Shown here in pieces: positions 45,000 to 57,306 of a DNA stretch of 64,000 bases; positions within the stretch are counted from its first letter, which is position 1, and each line of letters opens with the position of its first letter. The notes below the pieces were generated by a model. That model was given only the letters and a program-made list of their open reading frames with translations. It ran no database searches and was not told the DNA's origin. The DNA is from Canna indica (Eukaryota; Streptophyta; Magnoliopsida; Zingiberales; Cannaceae): assembly GCA_034359265.1 (NCBI GenBank), contig CP136898.1:41625501-41689500 (forward strand), read 5' to 3'. The position numbers and the translations under genes are program-made.

Positions 45000-47900
45000 A
45001 TAATAGATTAATAGATATTAATTGAATATATACTTCACATTTACAATTATTCGTCATCGTCATTATCATCATCCGTGTAATACTATTCTTCTTGTTCTTT
45101 TGTATCGAAATCTTGAAATTCTTCTTCGTCTGCCTCATCATCATTTTGTCCTTCCTCAACTTCATTATCATCGTCATCAACGTATTTTATTTCCATGTGA
45201 AATAACTCTGTGTCATCATCTTCGAGTATTGGACTAACTCGTTCCACTTCGGAAGGATCTTCTTCTTAATAGAAGTCATCTGCTGGCTCTTTCTCTCCAA
45301 TTACCAGGACAATTTTTCCTCTGGCTTTAGTCTTACAGACTACACGCCAATCTGCCATATCTTTCTTTTGAGACGGATATTGCATATAATATACTTGTTC
45401 TGCTTGAGATGCCAATATAAATGGCTCATTTGAAGCCAATTTTAATTTGTAATTGACCTCGACCAGCTGTTTATACTTTGGATAAACTCTCATGCCCCTA
45501 TCACTTGTATCGAACCAATGACATTTAAAAAGGGCAACTGATTTACATCCAAAAAATTATAATTCTATGACTTCTTCTAATAGTCCGTAAAAGTCAACAT
45601 CACATTAAACATACATTGTCTCTTTGACGCAGACCCCGACATTCATGGTCTTTTTTGTAGATGATATTCAAGTGTGTGAAATTTATATCCATTAACAAAA
45701 TAACTATTATAACACTGTACAAGTCATGCCGGTCCGCTAGCAAACTCAAAGATTTGGTTATCTATTTTGCCTCTATGTTCTGTGTTGTAAGCTTGAAACC
45801 AATTAGGGAACTTACGATTATGTAATCTTTCTAATTCTTCATCGCTGTAAATTGAGTATTTTGTCACCATCTCAATGTCAAATATTTCAATGAACTTCTC
45901 AATCTCTGGACAGTTTAGTAAAACGTACAAGTAGGCCAAATGGTACCCTTCGTCGTTTAAGAATCGAGACGGACGAGAACCCAAAGCACGATCGGGATAA
46001 TAAAAGATATTTAAACAACCATCTGATGGTCGAGCTCCCCCATCATTGTTTCGTGGAAGACGATTAAGTCTTGTCTTGATGGTTGATTCAAAATAAAATG
46101 AGCAGAATGTTGAAATTCTTGAATTATATATTCTTCTGATATGGAACCTTCAACTACGGCGGTGTTCTTTACTTTTTTCTTCAGACGATTCATGTATCTT
46201 TCAAATAAGTACATCCACCGGTATTGAACGGGGCCACTAACTCATGCCTCGTATACCAAGTGTATCGGTAGATGCTCCATTGAGTCAAAAAATGCAGGAG
46301 GGAAAATCTGCTCCAGCTTGCATATGATTTCAACAATATTATTTTCAAGTGCTGACATATCTTCGACTCGAAGTACATTTGCACAAATGTTTCTGAAAAA
46401 CATACTTAATTTTGTCAACGGACTCCAAATTTTATCATGTAGATGATCTCGAAACGCGACCGTAAGCAATCTCTGCATGAATATATGACAATCGTGGCTC
46501 TTCATCCCCGATATTTTGCATTCATCGACGTTTACACATCGAGATAAGTTTGAGGCATATCCATCGGGTAATTTGAGTTCTTTGATCCATAGATACACAT
46601 CTTTCATCTGTTGTTTATTTAACACATACGACGCCTTTGGCTTATGAAGTCGTTCGTTGACCTCTTGCAACTCTAACTCAGACATCTTACAAAGTATTTT
46701 CACATCATGTCGGGCCTTCACATTATCTTTAGTTTTGCCAAAAATATCCATCACTGTGTTAAAAATATTATCAAACACATTTTTTTCAATGTGCATGACG
46801 TCCAAATTATGCTGAATCAGTAATGAACTCCAATACGTCAATTCGCAAAAGATACATTTTTTTCACCCAGTTATGTGTTTGACCAAAGCTTGAAATTCTT
46901 ACATTCCGAGCAAAAATAATCTCTGGAAGTAATTAAACACGTGCTAACATCTGTTCACCAAACAACATCGGTGGTGGCTCATCTCTTTCGACTCTACCCT
47001 AGGTAAATTTGTCACGATTCCTTCGATACTAATGGTTAGACGGTAGGAACCAGCGATGATAATCAAAGAAGTAAATTTTTCGACCGTTCTCAAGACTGAA
47101 GGATTTTGAGTGTTCCATGCAATACGGCAAGAGAGTCGCCCATACGCGCTCCAACCAGACAACATGCCATAGGCCGAGAAATCATTGATTGTCCACAATA
47201 TAGCAGCTCGTAAAGTGAAGTTTTACTTCTGATGACAATCATAAGTGACAGCTCTCTCAACCCACAATGTTTTCAGTTCATCAATTAGGGGTCGGAGAAA
47301 CACGTCAATTTCTTTGCGAGGACCCCTAGGACCCGGAATAATCATCGAAAGATAGATAAATTCATCTTTCATACACATTGAGGGCGGCAAATTATAAACT
47401 ATTAACAACACTAGCCATACTGAATACGGAGTTGCCGAATTACCAAACGGATTAAAACCATCTGTGCACAATCCCAACATGATATTTCTAGTCTCCCTAG
47501 CAAATGAAGGATAGCACCTATCCAAATGTTTCCATGCTTCACTGTCGGATGGATGAACCATTACTGTATCATCATGACTTCTTGCATGCCAACTCATATA
47601 AGGGGCAGTCTTTTTCGACATGAATAACCTTTGAAGCCTCGGTGTCAGTGGAAAATATCGAAGCACCTTAAAGGGGATATTTTTTTGTCGGACCGATTTC
47701 TTCTCCTTGTAACGAGGATGTTCATATATCGGGCATTGCTCTAACTGTGCATTTTATTTGTAATATAAAATGCAGTTATTTGGGCACGCGTGTATCTTTT
47801 CGTATCCAAGCCCTAATTTCCTCATCAACTTTTTTGTCTTATAAAAGGTTGGCTCAAACTTGTTATTTGGAGGTAGCATACCATTGATAAAGTCTGCAAT

Positions 47901-48536
47901 CCGATCAAACGCAACCCCGTTGATATTACAATCGGACTTGATGTTCAGGAGTTGTGTCATTGCCGAAAATCTTGTATAATTATGACAATTCTCATATAAA
48001 GGTTCATCGATAGCTTTCAACGTCTCGTAAAATTCTGCAGCCTCCTTATTCGGCAATTCAATCTGTATCGCAGGTTATTCTTCAGTGACTTCAACTATCG
48101 TTGTATCTGGTGGCACTACCGTCTCAGTAACTGACTCAATATTATCATTTAAGTGGAATTATCGTCCAAGACTATCTAGAATTATTTTTCTATAAGGATT
48201 AGGTGGATTGGAAGAAGAAACACTAGTAGAAGAAGATTCACCATGAGTTTGGACAACAAGATTGCTCGATGTTTCGACTTGATGTGACTCCCCGTGACAA
48301 TTCCATAGAAAATATCTTGGTGTGAATCCTTTTGTATACAGATGCATTGTGATAGTTTCTCGGTCTAAAAATTTTATGTTCGAACATTTTCGGCATGGAC
48401 ATCGGATTTTATCACCACTAAGGAATTTTTCATTCGAGTAGGCGAAATTTAAGAAGTAAGTTACGCCTACTCGAAATTCGTCCATTATAGCTCCACGATG
48501 AATTCGTCGGTACATCCAACTTCGATCGTCCGACAT
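45000..48536 (-). pseudogene. CACTA-1 transposase (TNP2 type)
   Basis: Order on the minus strand: transposase-associated domain (48536-48159, MSDDRSWMYRRIHRG, CPCRKCSNIKF), linker with KKLMRKLGLGYEKIHACPNN (47754-48056), TNP2 core (47666-47223: LCTDGFNPFGNS with a catalytic Asp, IPGPRGPRKEIDVFLRPL with a second), FSAYGMLSGWS (about 47150), VMHIEKNVFDNIFNTV (46841 on) with KSHDCHIFMQRLL, DUF4218-like part (to 46011), DUF4216-like part (45984-45266) and an acidic Asp/Glu tail to about 45040. The start MSDDRSWM is intact. Frame changes near 47200 and in-frame stops (for example near 46255 and 45720) suggest a dead gene, though some gaps could be introns. Confidence 0.85.
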
Positions 48537-50030
48537 GTTCTATCAAAAAGTTGGCAATTTCTTTAGGTAATGACTTTAGGTGGGATGGTCCTATTAATTC
48601 CATTCGGGATTCATGTTATTTATATTGCACTTAGAATTTCTTTTAGTCATTAACTTCATTCTAAATTTTGGCAGCATCTCCCTACAATTCTCCGAATACG
48701 CAAATCATTTGGGAGCGTATCGGAGAACAAGGGAGATACAAACCAAAATTTAAAAATGAAAAATGACTAAAAAAAAAAAACTAAGTGCAATATAAATAAC
48801 TATGTTACCAAATTATCCAATTAGGGACAATTCAAGGGTTGTACGTCGTATAAAAGATCATTTACTTCGTTTACACGAACACACAACCCCTGAACGGATC
48901 TAAGGTTTTGCAAAATTAAAACTTCACTCGTCGATGCGTATGTGAAAAGTATCATCTCGTCTTGATTATTTTCTAAATTTGTGGACCCGGTGCGAGCCCA
49001 CAGCAGATGATTCCGCGTGAGTCAAAAGTACGAGGACGATTCAGAGTCGTGAGTCCAAGGTGGACGATTTCGGCGCGAGTCCAAAGTGGACAATTCCGAG
49101 GCGGGTCGAAAGTACGTGGACGATTTTAACGCGCGATACCAAGGTGGACGATTTCGACGCGAGCGCAAAGTGGACGATTCCACACGAGTCCAAAGTGGAC
49201 GATTCCAACACGCGCGAGTCAAAAGTAGATGATTTTAAAATTGTAATTACACCCAACTAAAATTAATCCTAACATTTATTCTACCCTTGATTAACTAACC
49301 CTAACATTAAAACTAACCTAAATTTAATTAATCTAACAACAAAAAAAACTTAATTAATCTACAATTAATACATAATAAATATTTAATTAATAGATAATTA
49401 ATCTAAAATCAATCTACATTCAACTCATAAATTCTATAAATAACAAATAATAAATAAATCAAAAAAAAATTAAAACCTAAGATTAGGGGTTAAACCCCTA
49501 ATCAAACAGTAGTCGGTAGCTACTGTCGGTTACTGTTCATCTGGTTGGGGCCGAGGGATTCGGCCCTAAACCCGATAGGGAACTCACGTCGGAGCACCGA
49601 CGTCTACACATCGGCACCGTTCGCCAATGTCGGCGTCCGACATTTAGACGCCGACAGTGGTGGCGATGGAAAAAAGGGGGCACACGGTGGAGGGAGGCGG
49701 AGAATACCTAACTGAGAAAAAAGGGCGATGGGTCAGTTGCGCATGGTCAAATTTGACAGCGGGCGACAACGGACGGCGAGGGCAGTGGCGAGGGAGATTG
49801 GGGCCGGCCGGTGCGCGGTACGTGGAGGAAGATTGGGGCTCGATCGGCGAGGGCAAGGGTGGCGTCTCCATCGACGGTGGCTCAGCAGCGAACTCGATGG
49901 TGAGAAGACGAAGTCGACGGCGCACAAAGTCAACGGCGGCGACGGCAACAACTCGATCGACAGCGGGGGAAAGGGGAAGGGTCGAGCACGAACGCAAATA
50001 AAAAAGATTTTCACCAACGGCTCTCCGCCG
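48537..50030. other. CACTA-1 upstream region of the transposase gene
   Basis: Non-coding. From the transposase start going right there are about 400 bases of leader, then a short tandem array (48990-49215), an AT-rich block (49250-49500) and a GC-rich block (49600-50000) next to the right subterminal array. Open frames in the GC-rich block occur on both strands and reflect composition; none has a recognisable domain. Confidence 0.5.
48990..49215. repeat. Tandem array with GTGGACGATT in the CACTA-1 upstream region
   Basis: Seven or so degenerate units of 27-38 bases built on CGAGTCCAAAGTGGACGATTCC, with G/C substitutions at a few fixed places. It lies about 450 bases upstream of the transposase ATG, where a promoter or repressor-binding array could be. 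Confidence 0.75.
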
Positions 50031-50395
50031 CCAACTCGGTCGAAAACCCATGGAATTGTAATATTATTTTCACCGACGGCTCTCTCCGTCGTCGGTGAAG
50101 AGTGTTTTATTTTCGTGCCGCGTTCGCGCCATTAATTAATAAGCGACTGTTGCTTCCAGCCTTGGCTAATGACTTAATCATATCACCAATGGCTCTAGTG
50201 CCCCCGCTAAGCCGTGGCTAATAACTTATTTTATTTCGTGTCCCGTGCACGCCATCAACTATGAGCGACGATCTTAGGCAGCCATATGCGAGCCGCGGCT
50301 GATTTGGTTACATCAGCCACGGCCACTACGGCCGTCACAAAGCCGTGAATTATTCTGACGGTCGAGGTGGCCGTCGATGATTCCCGTGGTTAATG
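50030..50395. repeat. Right subterminal repeats of CACTA-1
   Basis: Copies of CACCGACGGCTCT, GCCGTGGCTAAT, GCCGCGGCTGAT and ACGGCCGTCACAAAGCCGTG in both orientations, partner of the array at 32305-32660. Confidence 0.75.
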
Positions 50396-50819
50396 TGTTA
50401 TATTCTAGTAGTGCAAATCCTGGAACTAGTTGTACTTTGTTGATAGTGGATTGAACATCTGTCACGTGAGGGCCCCGCAAATTGGGTGATGAGTTTATCA
50501 CTGAACCGCGTAAATAAATTCTTGTGTCTTTGCGTGTTTCTTTGTGGTTGTTTTATATTTGTTACTCACTTTGTTTTAAAGCAGTTACCATAGCAGTTGC
50601 ATTGCAACTTCCTCTGCAACTGTCAATTAACAGAAAGCCCCTTTAGAGACTATCCTGACATAGTATGTTAAGTTACTATGTTAGTTCAGTTAGTATGTTA
50701 ATTGTATAGTTCATTACTAGCTCACTAATGTTTACTATCCATGTTAATTCAATTTACTATATTAGTTCATTACTTTGTCATTTTTGTTCAGTATTATTTC
50801 CATGATGTTTGAATTATAA

Positions 50820-51685
50820 GTTAATATTGGTAGTTCAGATAGCAGTAGTTCCAGTAGTATTTCAAGCGATAAACAGTCTGTTCATCATGATGAGAAGCTT
50901 GTTCATCATGATGAGGAGCCTGTTCATTATGATGTTTATAATGGTAAGAAAGCAGTGGATAACAGTTCTGGTAGTAGTTCCAACAGTGGATTCTAGGAGT
51001 CTGTTCATCATGATGTTGATAACGGTAAAAAAACATTAGATAGCAGTTCCAGTAGTAGTTCCAGCAGTGGATTCCAGGAGCATGTTCTTCATGATGAGGA
51101 GCCTGTTAATCATGATGTGGATAAGGTAAGGAAGCATTGGATAACAGTGATTCTAGTAGTAGTTCCAATAGTGGATTTCAGGAGCATGTTCATCATGACA
51201 AAGAGCATATTTATCATAATTCCAGCAATAGTAGCTCTAGTGGTTATGATAGGTTTGAATTTGTGCGAATGGGGAAGACAATGCAAAGTGGGGAGGTAAT
51301 GCAACATGAATCTGTTCAAGTACCTGAAACAAATGAGGAGTCATCAAATGATTCAGATTTTATGCCCATGGGTAAAATTGTAGATGAACTAATGTTAAGT
51401 GAGTTTGAAGATACCAATGATAATGAATACATAGAGGCTAGAAACATCAAGAAACAAGCTGGAGTTGCTAAGAAATGCACCACAGCTAGCTTCAGTCAAC
51501 CCTATGAAAGTTATAGCAGTGAACCAAATGAATCAATACCTGTGACAGTTGAACTTGGAGCAGACATTCCTCCAAGTAGTTTTAATGAAACATTGTCACT
51601 ACTAGTCCAGGTTGGAGCTGACAGTACTCAAGCTGGAAGAAGAGTCCATACAACAGAACCTAGTGATGCATTTGCCCATCCTTAA
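50820..51685 (+). pseudogene. MULE mudrA-like protein, N-terminal part with peptide repeats
   Basis: Codes for a Ser-rich, acidic region with repeats. The unit reads (D)NSSGSSSNSGFQE followed by VHHD-type sequence, present about three times (DNA units near 50957, 51038 and 51138), with a TAG in one and a frame change at about 51130. The open part 51137-51685 continues acidic (EESSNDSDFMPMGK, DELMLSEFEDTND) without a catalytic domain. Position and composition match the poorly conserved N-terminal half of mudrA-type transposases in plants. The ATG for the open part is at 51137 but is probably not the original start. Confidence 0.55.
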
Positions 51686-51779
51686 AATGGTAGTGATTAT
51701 GAAGGCAATGATGATGAAAGTAATCACACCCGAAATTAGTGATGCATCCCTAGGTCTTGCTCATAAAAGCAAAAAATGA

Positions 51780-52166
51780 CATTACAAAGTTTATACTCCA
51801 AATTATAATCAGCAAGATATCAGATTTGAAATGACTTGTAATCAGCATGAAGGAAATACCCAACACACAAACTACTCTAGGCAAGGTGCCAAAATGACTT
51901 GTACATTATGTTTTCAGCAAAATCATAATAGAAGGAGGTGTACACTTGGGCCATAACCAGTAAACTATCAAAAAGTTCCATTATGTATTATATTATGATA
52001 ATTTTTTATTTTTCCCTTCATATATTGCACTTTTGTAGGGCCAAGAAAACCAGTCTATAGCAGGACCATCTACCAGAGGGAGAGGCAAGGGTAGAGGTAG
52101 AGGTAGACCATCTACAACGGGACCCTCAACTAGTAGAGAAAGAACAACTATAAGTTTCATTATGTA
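51780..52166 (+). pseudogene. MULE mudrA-like C-terminal knuckle and Gly-Arg tail
   Basis: Codes MTCTLCFQQNHNRRRCTLGP (51893-51952), a CCHC knuckle of the CxxCxxxxHxxxxC type found at the C-terminus of mudrA proteins, then after an intron-like gap GQENQSIAGPSTRGRGKGRG and RGRPSTTGPST (52038-52140), ending at TAG 52166. The MULE transposase DDE core and SWIM part that should precede the knuckle are absent: the preceding acidic N-terminal piece passes into it within about 100 bases. Confidence 0.65.
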
Positions 52167-54940
52167 GGTACTGTCTAGATAAATTTCATTATATAAGTTT
52201 CATTAGGTTTCTTTTGTAGGTACTGTCTAGAGAAAGATCAATTGCATTGCAAGGTTTTAGGATTTATGTTGGTGAAGAAACTGACAACACTTACTTCAAA
52301 GCATGATTTTACTATCTTAATTTTGATGTAGTGTCATAAGGTCATTTAACTATCTGCGGTTTCATGTGATAGATGCCTCAATGTGGATTAGCTATTTGTT
52401 CATCATCAATAGGACAATGGAGTTAGGCAGTTCTTCTTCCACAACATAGGAGTGATCATCAAGTAGTTATTCCTACTGATTTCCAAGCATCACAAACTTC
52501 TCAACATGATGATACACAAGAATCTTGATGTTATGAACAGTTTATTGGATATTGGTCTCCACTAGATGTATATTGGATGTTTGGATACTGGATGATATAT
52601 ACTGGTTTTTTGGGTTTGGATATTTTGGATGTTGATGTATTTTGGTTTTTTGGGTTTGGATATGCTAGATGTAGATATACTAGATGTGGATATACTGGAT
52701 ATACTCAATATTTTGGTTTTTTTGATGTATACTACATGTGGAAGTATACTGGATGTATACTGGTTTTTTGATGTATACTTGATGTGGATGTGGATATATA
52801 TTGTCAAATATTTGGTTTATGACAATGTTTTGGATATTTGGTGTGGTAATATATATGTTGTGGATATATACTGGCAGATATGGTTGAACATCATATATAC
52901 TGTCATATATGGTTTATGATAATGTTTTGGATATTTGGTGTGGCACTATGTATGTCAGTTATACTATGTTTGGTTTATGGATGTTTAGTGATAATATGTA
53001 TGTTCAGTGATGCTAAATTTTAAGGTATACTCTGTTCAAATTTTCCTAAAAAATATTTTAAGTTGGCTAAATTTGATACTCTATTCAAATGTTCTGGATA
53101 TAATTGAACATATATTGAAATAGTTGGACAAATTTGATACATTACCAAATGTTTAGGATACAATTTGATACGTTCACAATGTATAAGATACAATTAGCAA
53201 CATTGATACATACACATAATTCAAGTTAAACACACATCAATACACATATTCAATTGTATTTCAACAAAAGTTTAGTATCAATCCATCACAATTTTAGTTA
53301 AACATACATTCATACATATAATTCAAGATAAACATAGATCCATACGCAATTTAGCATCATTTCTTGCACCATTTAGTATCATTACGTGCACCATCCAATT
53401 TAGTGCATTTCTACACAATTTAGTATCATTACGTGCACCATCCAAACACAACCCAAGCACAAACAATAACCCAAATATACATCTTTATTCTCTTATTATG
53501 TGATTTCAAATGTTCATATTTGTGCTCTATTAGGCGGATCTTCTCTTCAAGTAGGTTGATCTTTCGTTGAATAACTTCGATATTTTTTGTTTGATGTCAT
53601 ATAATTTTTCGCCCTCGTTTTGAAAATTCAGAGTCTTGCCAAACAAAATATCCACAATCATCTTTGCCCTACAAAAAAAATGGCTAGTTAGTATGAATTG
53701 AACAAGACAACCTAGCTTTAAAATCTACAATTTTCAGCATGTGTTGTTTGGACCGTTTTGGGTGGAAACGTAACTCGATTAGCGCGTTTTTGGATTCTAT
53801 TTTTTCCTTTTCTTTTCTTAATTGTTAAGATGCACAAAAAGTGATGATTATGAATGAGCCATATGTGCATGTGACTGTATGTAAAACGTGATTGTGTTGA
53901 TTGCTTGTAAACTTATGAAATTTCAGCACTGTAACGTTTAAATAGGGCCTGCATACCTCTGCCTTCATCTTGAGAATTCCGATTGTAATTCACTTCTCCC
54001 TCTCCTTAAACCTTTCCGCAAGGGTTGTTTGGGGTCTTCTTCTTTTAGTTTTGTAAAATTAGAAGTTTAGGGGCAGATTCTCGACGAGCACGCTTGCTGC
54101 CCTATTTCGGTGCGCACATGGAGAGGAGGTATTTAACGCCATGTTGATGACAGCTTGAAACCTGGGAATGCACTGATGCAATTGGCAACCTACAAGGTGG
54201 TTTTGGGCAGCGCCTTGGCGAGATAGAGCTCTCTAAAAACCCTAGGATGATGGCCTTGGTTCGCCCGGTGGCTCGGGTGGAACCCTTAAAACATCTATAA
54301 TCATCCTTATTTACTTAATGATTTTATTTATTGCTTTTGCTTCAATTATTGATAGCTTAGATAATGTTAATTTGCATAAAGAATCCCTCCATTAATATTG
54401 AGTCTGAATGGCTAAGGTATTTTTAATACCGGTCAGGCCTTCCATTGTTATGGGGTGCAAGTGTGTCTATTGTTACAACAGGTTTGTTGTGCAAACACAA
54501 GGTCTTTTGTGCTGATAGACAAGTTGTATCTCATATGGCACATACTCTTATGTCTCTACTACTAGCTTGAATGTGACTTACATTGTTGAGCAAACTCAAG
54601 GGTGGTTGTTTTCTCACTGGGGTATACAAACGATGAGTCTGACTCAACTAGGGCTCATTGGTTTGTTGTGGAAACACAAGGCCATGGTTCCCCTAGAGGC
54701 AAAACCAGATGGAAGTCACATAGCGATGTGATCGGTAAAGAGTTACCTACTCATGGACCTATTAGGATTTGTCGTGTTAAATGCGAGACCCGAGTAGGAG
54801 AAGTGGGGTTCCATCTTCCCCTAAGGAAGTCTACCAACGAGGGCTTCCCGCTTCCCACCAGGAGGGTTATTTGGGAACTGCGAAAATTAGTGGGAGACAT
54901 GATTAGTTAAAAGACCTCAATAGTCATGCATGTAGAATGT
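52167..54940. other. MULE 3' remainder and unassigned sequence
   Basis: 52550-52960 is a degenerate repeat on the theme GGATATACTGGATGT and TTTGGTTTTTTGGG. 53040-53480 is AT-rich with repeated ATTTAGTATCATTACGTGCACCATCC (53364 and 53422). On the minus strand 53680-53520 there is a short charged open frame (KLYDIKQKISKLFNER) of unknown kind. 53690-54940 shows no domain; it could be the LTR and leader of the copia fragment that follows, but no LTR pair or PBS was found. Confidence 0.45.
52550..52960. repeat. Degenerate GGATATACTGGATG tandem repeat
   Basis: Low-complexity T/G-rich array of about 12-40-base units such as TGGATATACTGGATGT and GGTTTTTTGGGTTTGG. It reads as Tyr/Trp/Gly-rich peptides in one frame, but there is no sign of selection for a protein. 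Confidence 0.7.
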
Positions 54941-54989
54941 TAGCTTATATATGTCTTTCTTTTCCTTGTAGCAAATTTCATCGTCACCA

Positions 54990-55911
54990 TATCATCTACA
55001 CTGTTGTTACGTAGAATTCTTGATGCAAATAAACTCACTGGACCTAACTATGTCGATTGGTTGCGAAACCTGAGGATTGGTTGCGAAACCTGAGGATTGT
55101 CCTCACCCAAGAGAGACTTTCCTATATTCTTGATAATCGACCACCGAATACCCTTTCCCAAAGGGCTATCAAGGAAGTAAGGGTCACTTACAAGAAGTGA
55201 CAAGATGACAACACTATTGTTCAGTGCATTATGCTCGCCTCTATGTTCGATGTGTTGCAGCGACAACATGAAAAGATGGACGCTAGGGTCATCCTCTCTC
55301 ACCTCAAGGAGTTGTTTGGTGAAAAGAGCTGGACTGCTAGGTTTGAGCTATCAAAACAACTCTTCCAGGCCAAGATGACGACAGAGACCTCTGTTGTAAC
55401 TCATGTCCTCAGACTAATCGATTTGATCGAGAGGTTAGAGAAATTATGTGTAAGCATTGATAAAGGGCTAAGTCATGACTTAATACTCCAATCCCTCACA
55501 TGGTCATTTTCATAATTTATCATTAACTACCACATGAAGACTGCTGGGTCTCACCTTGTGAAGGATAAGGATAGAGTCTTGTTAGTGGGAGATGCCTCAG
55601 AGGCTAATAAATATTTTGTTAAGAACAAAGTAAAAGACAAAGCTGTGAAACCCTTAAGAAATATCAAGAAGAAAGGGAAGATTGTTCCCAAAGGCACTTA
55701 CTACCATTGTGGTAAAAATGGTCACGTGAAGCGTAACTGCAAGGAGTATATTGCAGAGTTAAAACAGAAGATGACTTTAGAAGCCACTTCTTCTGGTGCC
55801 TACGTTATTGAAATTTGTCCATCATTAACTCTAATTTATGGGTATTTGATACCAATTGTTATTCTCACATCTGCAAAGTGTTGCAGGAGAAGAGCTGAAG
55901 TAGAAGACTAG
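54990..55911 (+). pseudogene. Gag of the second copia fragment
   Basis: LDANKLTGPNYVDWLRNL (from about 55019) starts a plant copia gag of the UBN2 type. A 20-bp tandem duplication (GATTGGTTGCGAAACCTGAG, 55056-55095) shifts the frame. It continues QRQHEKMDARVILSHLKEL and DLIERLEKLCVSI (55231-55515), then RVLLVGDASEANKY and the knuckle YHCGKNGHVKRNC (about 55700-55739). A TAA at 55513 and other stops break it. Confidence 0.85.
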
Positions 55912-56179
55912 ACAAAAGGCACTACGATCTTCGGGTAGGCGATGACGCAAGAGTTGCGGCCTTAGCTGTAGGAGCCTATTGTATAAGTCTGCTATTTGGC
56001 AAGACCATTGAATTGTATAATTGATTCATTTCAGTATTAATAAAAGAACATCATTCCTTTGTTACCTGAACAAAGTAAGTTCTTTAGAAGGCAACTAGAC
56101 ACTTTTCAATTGGTTTAATGGTCTTGGATGTTAATTATAAATATTTTTCATATCGGACAAACACACTAAATGAGATAAG

Positions 56180-56960
56180 ATGAACCTCACCTACATCTGG
56201 ATTTTAGATTTTGGGTAGCTTTAACCCATGCGATTAAGAATCATTGTCAAAACATGAGAAGTATGTCTCTGTTCACTAGTCTTGGTGAAAGTCTCGATAA
56301 GCTGTTATAGTTGGCCCACATATGTGTATGCAAGCCCATAACAACTCAAACCAAAAGAGGATACTCCTACGATATGATGAGGCACATGTATGTCCATCTG
56401 ATGCGACATAAACTCGATACTTTTGAATCGTTTAAGGAGTATGAAGGTGAAGTTGAGAGACTACTTGGAAAATGTATTATAGGCCTTCGATCAGATTGAG
56501 GCAGAGAATACTTATCATCTGGGTTTCTAAATTATCTCAAAAGATAATAAGATTGTCTCTGTATGGACTCCACTTGGCACACCACTATTTCTTAGAGTGT
56601 TTAAAAGGAGGAACCACACCTTATTGGATATGATACGATCCATACAATGCTTATGATCTCCTTTCGTGGATAAGCTCTTGTAGCGGCCATATATTTGTCT
56701 GTCTCAGATACACCATATAAGATATGGAATAGCAAGAAATCGAGTCTGAGACCTCTCATGATTTGGGGTTGCCCAGTGTATGACAAATTAGACCAGGTGC
56801 TTATTTTGTGGGATACCCTAAAAGGGTGTTTTGTGTATAAATTTCTCCCAAACTGAACAAAAGGTGTTTTGTCAGTAGTTACACCACTTCCTTAGAAAAA
56901 GAGTTTCATCGAGGAAAGTGAGAGTGGGAGAAATATTGAACTTGATAAAGATCAGGAACC
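56180..56960 (+). pseudogene. Integrase core of the second copia fragment
   Basis: Broken frames code for YGYVYLMRHKLDT-like sequence (YVHLMRHKLDTFESFKEYEG at 56383-56445), LLGKCIIGLRSD (the catalytic Asp of the RSD motif), then WTPLGTP and RRNHTLLDMI-like sequence (about 56570-56640), IWGCPVYDKL (about 56760) and the FVGYPKR region. The middle Asp and Glu region is frame-shifted. Confidence 0.8.
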
Positions 56961-57189
56961 ACAAATAAATTTGCAACAATCGGTGGAAAGCCCACAGGTT
57001 GGACCAGTCCAAGTAATTGTTATCTCCCACCACTCTTCGTAGATTAAGTAGACTATGTAGACTGCCTGATAAATGATATCTAGCTATTGGATTCAGGCAA
57101 TTCGTGATCTCTTGATAAGATGGTTAAGTATGTTGACCACAAGCAGTGGCAATATACGAATCCTAACTGGACTCAAACCAAGTAAGGAC

Positions 57190-57306
57190 TTTAGTTGACC
57201 AGCCTGTAAGGATAATTCCTATAGGGTGCAGGTGGATCTTTAGGAGAAAGATCAAAGCAGATGGCAAGGTGAGGACTTGTAAAACCAAACTGGCTGAGAA
57301 TGGTGT
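57190..57306 (+). pseudogene. Start of copia RT
   Basis: Codes KIKADGKVRTCKTKL after a CRWIFRR-like segment (about 57225-57290), the beginning of the copia RT domain (usual form KWIYKRKIGADGKVKTYKARL). It is lost after AEN at about 57302. Confidence 0.75.

Larger units (their letters stand above)
32294..50413 (-). mobile_element. CACTA/EnSpm element CACTA-1 (autonomous type, degraded), 18.1 kb
   Basis: Ends CACTACTAGAAT... and ...ATTCTAGTAGTG form a 12-base terminal inverted repeat, flanked by CAA on both sides (32291-32293, 50414-50416). It sits inside the MULE. Genes are on the minus strand: a TNP2-type transposase (about 48536-45000) and a second protein of the Ptta/En/Spm type (44990-44050, continuing 33600-32930). 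Subterminal arrays lie at 32305-32660 and 50030-50395. CACTA-2 interrupts it at 33634-44021; without that, the element is about 7.73 kb, a normal size for an autonomous CACTA. Confidence 0.92.
30612..53690 (+). mobile_element. MULE (Mutator-like element) interrupted by CACTA-1; right end not located
   Basis: Copia integrase stops at 30611 and a new sequence starts GGGAAAGTACCTAAATTGTG, of the form seen at MULE terminal inverted repeats. Within the element are a leader and intron-like sequence to 32293, then after CACTA-1 the N-terminal part of a mudrA-like protein (about 50820-51685) and a mudrA-like C-terminal CCHC knuckle with an RGRGRGRP tail (51888-52166). The transposase catalytic core is missing, so this is a deleted, non-autonomous derivative. 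I could not find the right terminal repeat or the second copy of the 9-bp flank TTTATTAAA, so the given end is approximate. Confidence 0.6.
54950..57306 (+). mobile_element. Second Ty1/copia fragment (different lineage), gag to start of RT
   Basis: A copia element in plus orientation whose gag differs from that of the outer element. It holds gag (from about 54990), a CCHC knuckle, integrase core and the first part of RT, all with stops and frameshifts. No LTR of its own was recognised, and the RT stops at about 57306 where other sequence begins. Confidence 0.8.

Noticed and set aside
49640..50135. Open frames on both strands of the GC-rich block in CACTA-1
   Set aside because: Overlapping frames on both strands reflect GC-rich composition with few stops. 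No domain, no splice context.
52562..52919. Tyr/Ile-rich open frames in the GGATATACTGG region
   Set aside because: Low-complexity repeat translated in several frames on both strands; no domain.
30612..53690. Firm right border for the MULE
   Set aside because: I looked for the inverted copy of GGGAAAGTACC and the 9-bp flank after 52166 and did not find either, so only an approximate end is given.
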